Positions 13,603 to 15,883 of a stretch of 15,883 bases of DNA are shown one piece after another. Origin of the DNA: Firmicutes bacterium UBA4981 (lineage in GTDB: Bacteria; Bacillota; SHA-98; UBA4971); the NCBI GenBank assembly GCA_002398515.1, contig DGZL01000029.1, positions 17,546 through 33,428 on the forward strand. Reading direction: 5' to 3'. Under the pieces are notes generated by a model. That model was not told the DNA's origin and ran no database searches. It was given only the letters and a program-made list of their open reading frames with translations. Positions within the stretch are counted from its first letter, which is position 1; the number at the start of each line of letters is the position of its first letter. Made by a program: the position numbers and the translations under genes.

Positions 13603-14529
13603 CTATCTCAAGTAATCAAGAAGCGAGGTTTTCATTATGTCAGAAGTGGAGTAGAGAATCGCCATGTATACAGTCTTTTGTAGCTCCAGCTCCACTACAG
13701 CCTTGGCGATATCCGCATCCTCAGTCTTAGACAACAGCGACTCTATTTCAACCTCATTCTGGTCCAGCTTGGCAGATGTTCGCTGTAGGTTCCTGACTTT
13801 CGCGCCGACACTGGTTACGTGATTCAAAATATGATCCTCTACAACTGCTATAGCATCTATGTCTTGTGCGATATCATCATGGAATGTCGGGGATGAATAA
13901 GACTCTGCCACGTGTTCCCTGACATCGATTAGCGTTTTGAGCACGCTGCGATTTCCTGCTTCCTCAAGATCCGTCATGAAAGCCAGCTTACCGTTGACGT
14001 TGATTTGCATTGTCATACCAGGTTCTATCTCAATCTCTTTTCGACCGTCAGCATCATTAGCTCCATAGTACACGATTTCTCCGTTTTCCAGGGAAAACGG
14101 TTTTGTGGTGGTAGCAAGGCCTGCAAAAATGTATCTGTCATCATGCCTGGTATTAAGAACTGCCACAGCTTCTTCAATAATCCTGTCAAGTTCCTGGACA
14201 AAGGCTTCTTTATCCTTATCGGAACGGGTTTGGTTCGCTGCGTCCAAGACAAGAACATTAGCCTGCTCAAAAAGGTCATTGAGGTTCATCAACGCCGTTT
14301 CAGTGGTCATCAGCCAGTCGCGGCCGTCCGCAACATTACTCTTGTGCTGCCGGAGACCGGATCTCAACGCACGAAGGGCAAGTCCTCGCGAGGCTGCTAC
14401 AGGGTCATCAGAAGGTTTTGTTACACGTTTGCCGGTAGCAATGTCCTGAGATAAATCATTCAAGCGAGAAAGCTGGTTGCCTACGCCTTTCATCATATTG
14501 TTCAAAAGGTGATTAGTACTTACACGCAA
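13603..14529 (-). CDS. flgL: Flagellar hook-filament junction protein FlgL (HAP3)
   Basis: Second hook-filament junction protein, exported through the flagellar channel and placed between FlgK and the filament. About 308 residues. The N terminus MRVSTNHLLNNMM and the LATGKRV-like element SQDIATGKRVTKPSDDPVAA are shared with flagellin family D0/D1. The C terminus has TEDADIAKAVVELELQKTVY, ending TSLLDYLR. The longer GTG 14538 directly abuts the AGGAGG at 14539-14544 with no spacing. TTG 14529 has 9-base spacing and gives the standard MRVS start, so TTG is preferred. A structured palindromic element lies between it and flgK. Confidence 0.94.
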   Translation of the reverse strand: MRVSTNHLLNNMMKGVGNQLSRLNDLSQDIATGKRVTKPSDDPVAASRGLALRALRSGLRQHKSNVADGRDWLMTTETALMNLNDLFEQANVLVLDAANQTRSDKDKEAFVQELDRIIEEAVAVLNTRHDDRYIFAGLATTTKPFSLENGEIVYYGANDADGRKEIEIEPGMTMQINVNGKLAFMTDLEEAGNRSVLKTLIDVREHVAESYSSPTFHDDIAQDIDAIAVVEDHILNHVTSVGAKVRNLQRTSAKLDQNEVEIESLLSKTEDADIAKAVVELELQKTVYMAILYSTSDIMKTSLLDYLR

Positions 14530-14614
14530 ATCTTTCACCCTCCTTTCCCAGTAGGTCTCTTCAGACTTTTCGCCAATCCTTCTCTACAATCCAGCCGGAC
14601 CCCGGTGTGAATGA

Positions 14615-14737
14615 GGTTCCCGGTCGGTGCTTGCAGTGACGGGGCGTTGAGAATTTGGCAAGCATATGGATCAGCCAAATTCGAACGAGGCGCGCCGCAA
14701 GCGCGCCGTCCCCGGAACGCAACACCGACCGGAAACC
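14615..14737 (-). repeat. Three-way-junction palindromic element between flgK and flgL
   Basis: A 123-base intergenic block made almost wholly of nested inverted repeats. Outer stem: 14737-14723 with 14629-14615, 15 consecutive pairs in minus-strand RNA including one U-G, extended by UUGC/GCAA (14722-14719 with 14634-14631) past one bulged G. After a 4x5 internal loop comes CGGGG/CCCCG (14714-14710 with 14644-14640). Two hairpins then close the junction: GGCGCGC/GCGCGCC around UUGCG (14707-14689), and GAAUUUGGC/GCCAAAUUC around a 14-base loop (14682-14651). In plus-strand sense the U-G pair becomes C-A. It is either a structured RNA in the flgK-flgL message or a dispersed palindromic repeat; no known class was recognised. 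Confidence 0.75.
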
Positions 14738-14760
14738 TGACCTCGCCCTACTTCTCTGTC

Positions 14761-15883
14761 TTACCTGCCGACAATGCCGGTTCGATTAATAATCGTATCT
14801 AGCATTTCGTCTACAACAGTAAAAAACCTGGACGCAGCCTGATAAGCTTTTTGATAACGAGTAAGGTTAATTAACTCTTCATCAAGGGATACCCCTGAAA
14901 CACTATCTTTGTTGTTTATGCATTGTCTGTACGTAGCGTCATGAACCTCCACCATGTGAGCGGAGTTTCGAGTAGCCACTCCAATCCTGGCGATGAGATT
15001 CTGATAAAACCCGGGGATGCTCTCTCGGCCGCCTTCCATAACAAGCTCATCCTTTAGACGGGAGATAGCAGATGCAACAGAACCGTCACCTGCATGCCAA
15101 GTAGAAGCTGCTGCAATTCGTGACAGATTCCCGCCGGCCTCAGGGTCAAGTTCGGGATTGATTCTTAAGATACGCTTTTCATAATCATATATATAGAAAT
15201 CCATTCCCGTTGAGAGAGACTCATCAATCCCATAGCCTGACATATGCAGCTTGTTTATCTCATCACAAAGTGTGACAATAAACGTCTCGACATAATTGTA
15301 GTATTCCGGCACCCGTTCGTTTCTTCCCTCAAGTCTCGCAGCAAGATCCCCACCCTGAATATCCACAAGCGACAAGTCATCTTTCCACAGGATTTTGGAA
15401 GTCTCGATATCTGCGGGATCTAGAGGTTCCCCGGGTAAAGAGCCTGACTCATAAGTCAATTCATACGCGAAGTCTTTGCGGACCAGGTCTCGAGAGCCAA
15501 TCTGAATTGCCACCGCTCCGTCCTCAGTCTCAAAAGCGGTCATGTTCACTAGTTTAGAAAGAGAGGCTATGGCCGCATCCCTCTTGTCTCTTAGATCCCC
15601 GGGGTCATTGCCGACTGCGATAACCCTCACGATCTCATGGTTTTGAGTTGCAATTTCCTGGATAAGAGAGTTTATCTCATTGACTTTCGCAGATAGCTCC
15701 ACATCAATGTCGGAAGACAAGCCCCTGAGGTTTCTCGTAATGCGGTTTATGTGCGAAGCCAACGTCTTTGACTCTTCTACAAGAGCAGCACGAAGCGGAG
15801 TCCCTTCAGGCCGGTTCGAGAGGTTGTCCCACGCCAGAAAGAACCTGGTCAAGTCTTCTCCCAATCCCACATCAGACGGTTCT
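14761..15883 (-). CDS. flgK: Flagellar hook-associated protein FlgK (HAP1), 5' end missing
   Basis: First hook-filament junction protein. The frame is open to the window edge, so at least 373 C-terminal residues are present; comparison with the family suggests that roughly the first 90-100 are outside. Visible family features are the EPSDVGLGEDLTRFFLAW segment followed by LSNRPEG, a coiled-coil region with EINSLIQEIATQNHEIVRV, the NDPGDLRDKRDAAI motif, and the ending GVSLDEELINLTRYQKAYQA then FFTVVDEMLDTIINRTGIVGR (quoted in part). GTG 15870 inside the frame is not the start. It is upstream of flgL in the usual flgK-flgL order. Confidence 0.95.
   Translation of the reverse strand, partial: EPSDVGLGEDLTRFFLAWDNLSNRPEGTPLRAALVEESKTLASHINRITRNLRGLSSDIDVELSAKVNEINSLIQEIATQNHEIVRVIAVGNDPGDLRDKRDAAIASLSKLVNMTAFETEDGAVAIQIGSRDLVRKDFAYELTYESGSLPGEPLDPADIETSKILWKDDLSLVDIQGGDLAARLEGRNERVPEYYNYVETFIVTLCDEINKLHMSGYGIDESLSTGMDFYIYDYEKRILRINPELDPEAGGNLSRIAAASTWHAGDGSVASAISRLKDELVMEGGRESIPGFYQNLIARIGVATRNSAHMVEVHDATYRQCINNKDSVSGVSLDEELINLTRYQKAYQAASRFFTVVDEMLDTIINRTGIVGR

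Noticed and set aside
14611..14802. A 63-codon plus-strand frame across the flgK-flgL gap
   Set aside because: It lies across the palindromic element and into the 3' end of flgK on the other strand, with no SD and no recognised domain; the inverted repeats explain the sequence better.
1..15883. Sigma-54 promoters, CRISPR arrays, tRNA or rRNA genes and insertion sequences
   Set aside because: No convincing GG-N10-GC promoter with conserved TTGC context, no spacer-repeat array, no tRNA/rRNA signature and no transposase were seen by eye; the 21-bp repeats in pstS are contiguous and coding.

Overview
The window looks like a chromosomal segment of a flagellated, Gram-positive-type bacterium, most likely Bacillota of a clostridial or Limnochordia-like lineage. 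The signs are strong Shine-Dalgarno (SD) sequences with frequent GTG, TTG and CTG starts, tandem pstB genes, a FliW-CsrA-flagellin block, and a SigD-type flagellin promoter. The lineage is inferred from gene content and style, not from a search. No gene-free stretch exceeds 300 bases; the longest are csrA to flagellin (287 bases, described below) and flgK to flgL (about 230 bases, described below).

Left third, plus strand (19-5121): a complete high-affinity phosphate operon, pstS-pstC-pstA-pstB-pstB-phoU. PstS begins at a CTG codon and ends in a tandem heptapeptide tail encoded by 21-base repeats. The two PstB ATPases each carry one motif defect (Q-loop in the first, signature loop in the second). 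In a heterodimer both defects would fall in the same ATP site.

Middle, minus strand (5102-8386): a histidine kinase with a membrane anchor, GAF and PAS domains, and an NtrC-type sigma-54 activator. The kinase gene overlaps the end of phoU tail to tail by 20 bases, so the phosphate and motility blocks meet with no spacer. The pair lies at the distal end of the flagellar run, so it is more likely a motility regulator than PhoR/PhoB; this is an inference from position.

Right half, minus strand (8489-15883): a late flagellar cluster read from high to low coordinates: flgK (5' end beyond the window), flgL, fliW, csrA, flagellin, fliS, flaG, fliD and a FliT/FlgN-like small coiled-coil gene. FlgK and FlgL are hook-filament junction proteins, FliD is the filament cap, FliS is the flagellin chaperone, and FliW/CsrA form the known homeostatic switch on flagellin translation. 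The flagellin gene has a near-perfect SigD promoter (TAAA-N15-GCCGATAT) and a leader of about 200 bases. The leader carries two good candidate CsrA sites, one in a hairpin loop and one on the ribosome-binding site, plus an extra SD with a five-codon reading frame.

The most unexplained object is a 123-base palindromic element between flgK and flgL. Its minus-strand RNA folds into a three-way junction with about 40 base pairs, including one G-U pair that forms only in the transcribed sense. It may be a structured RNA or a dispersed palindromic repeat.
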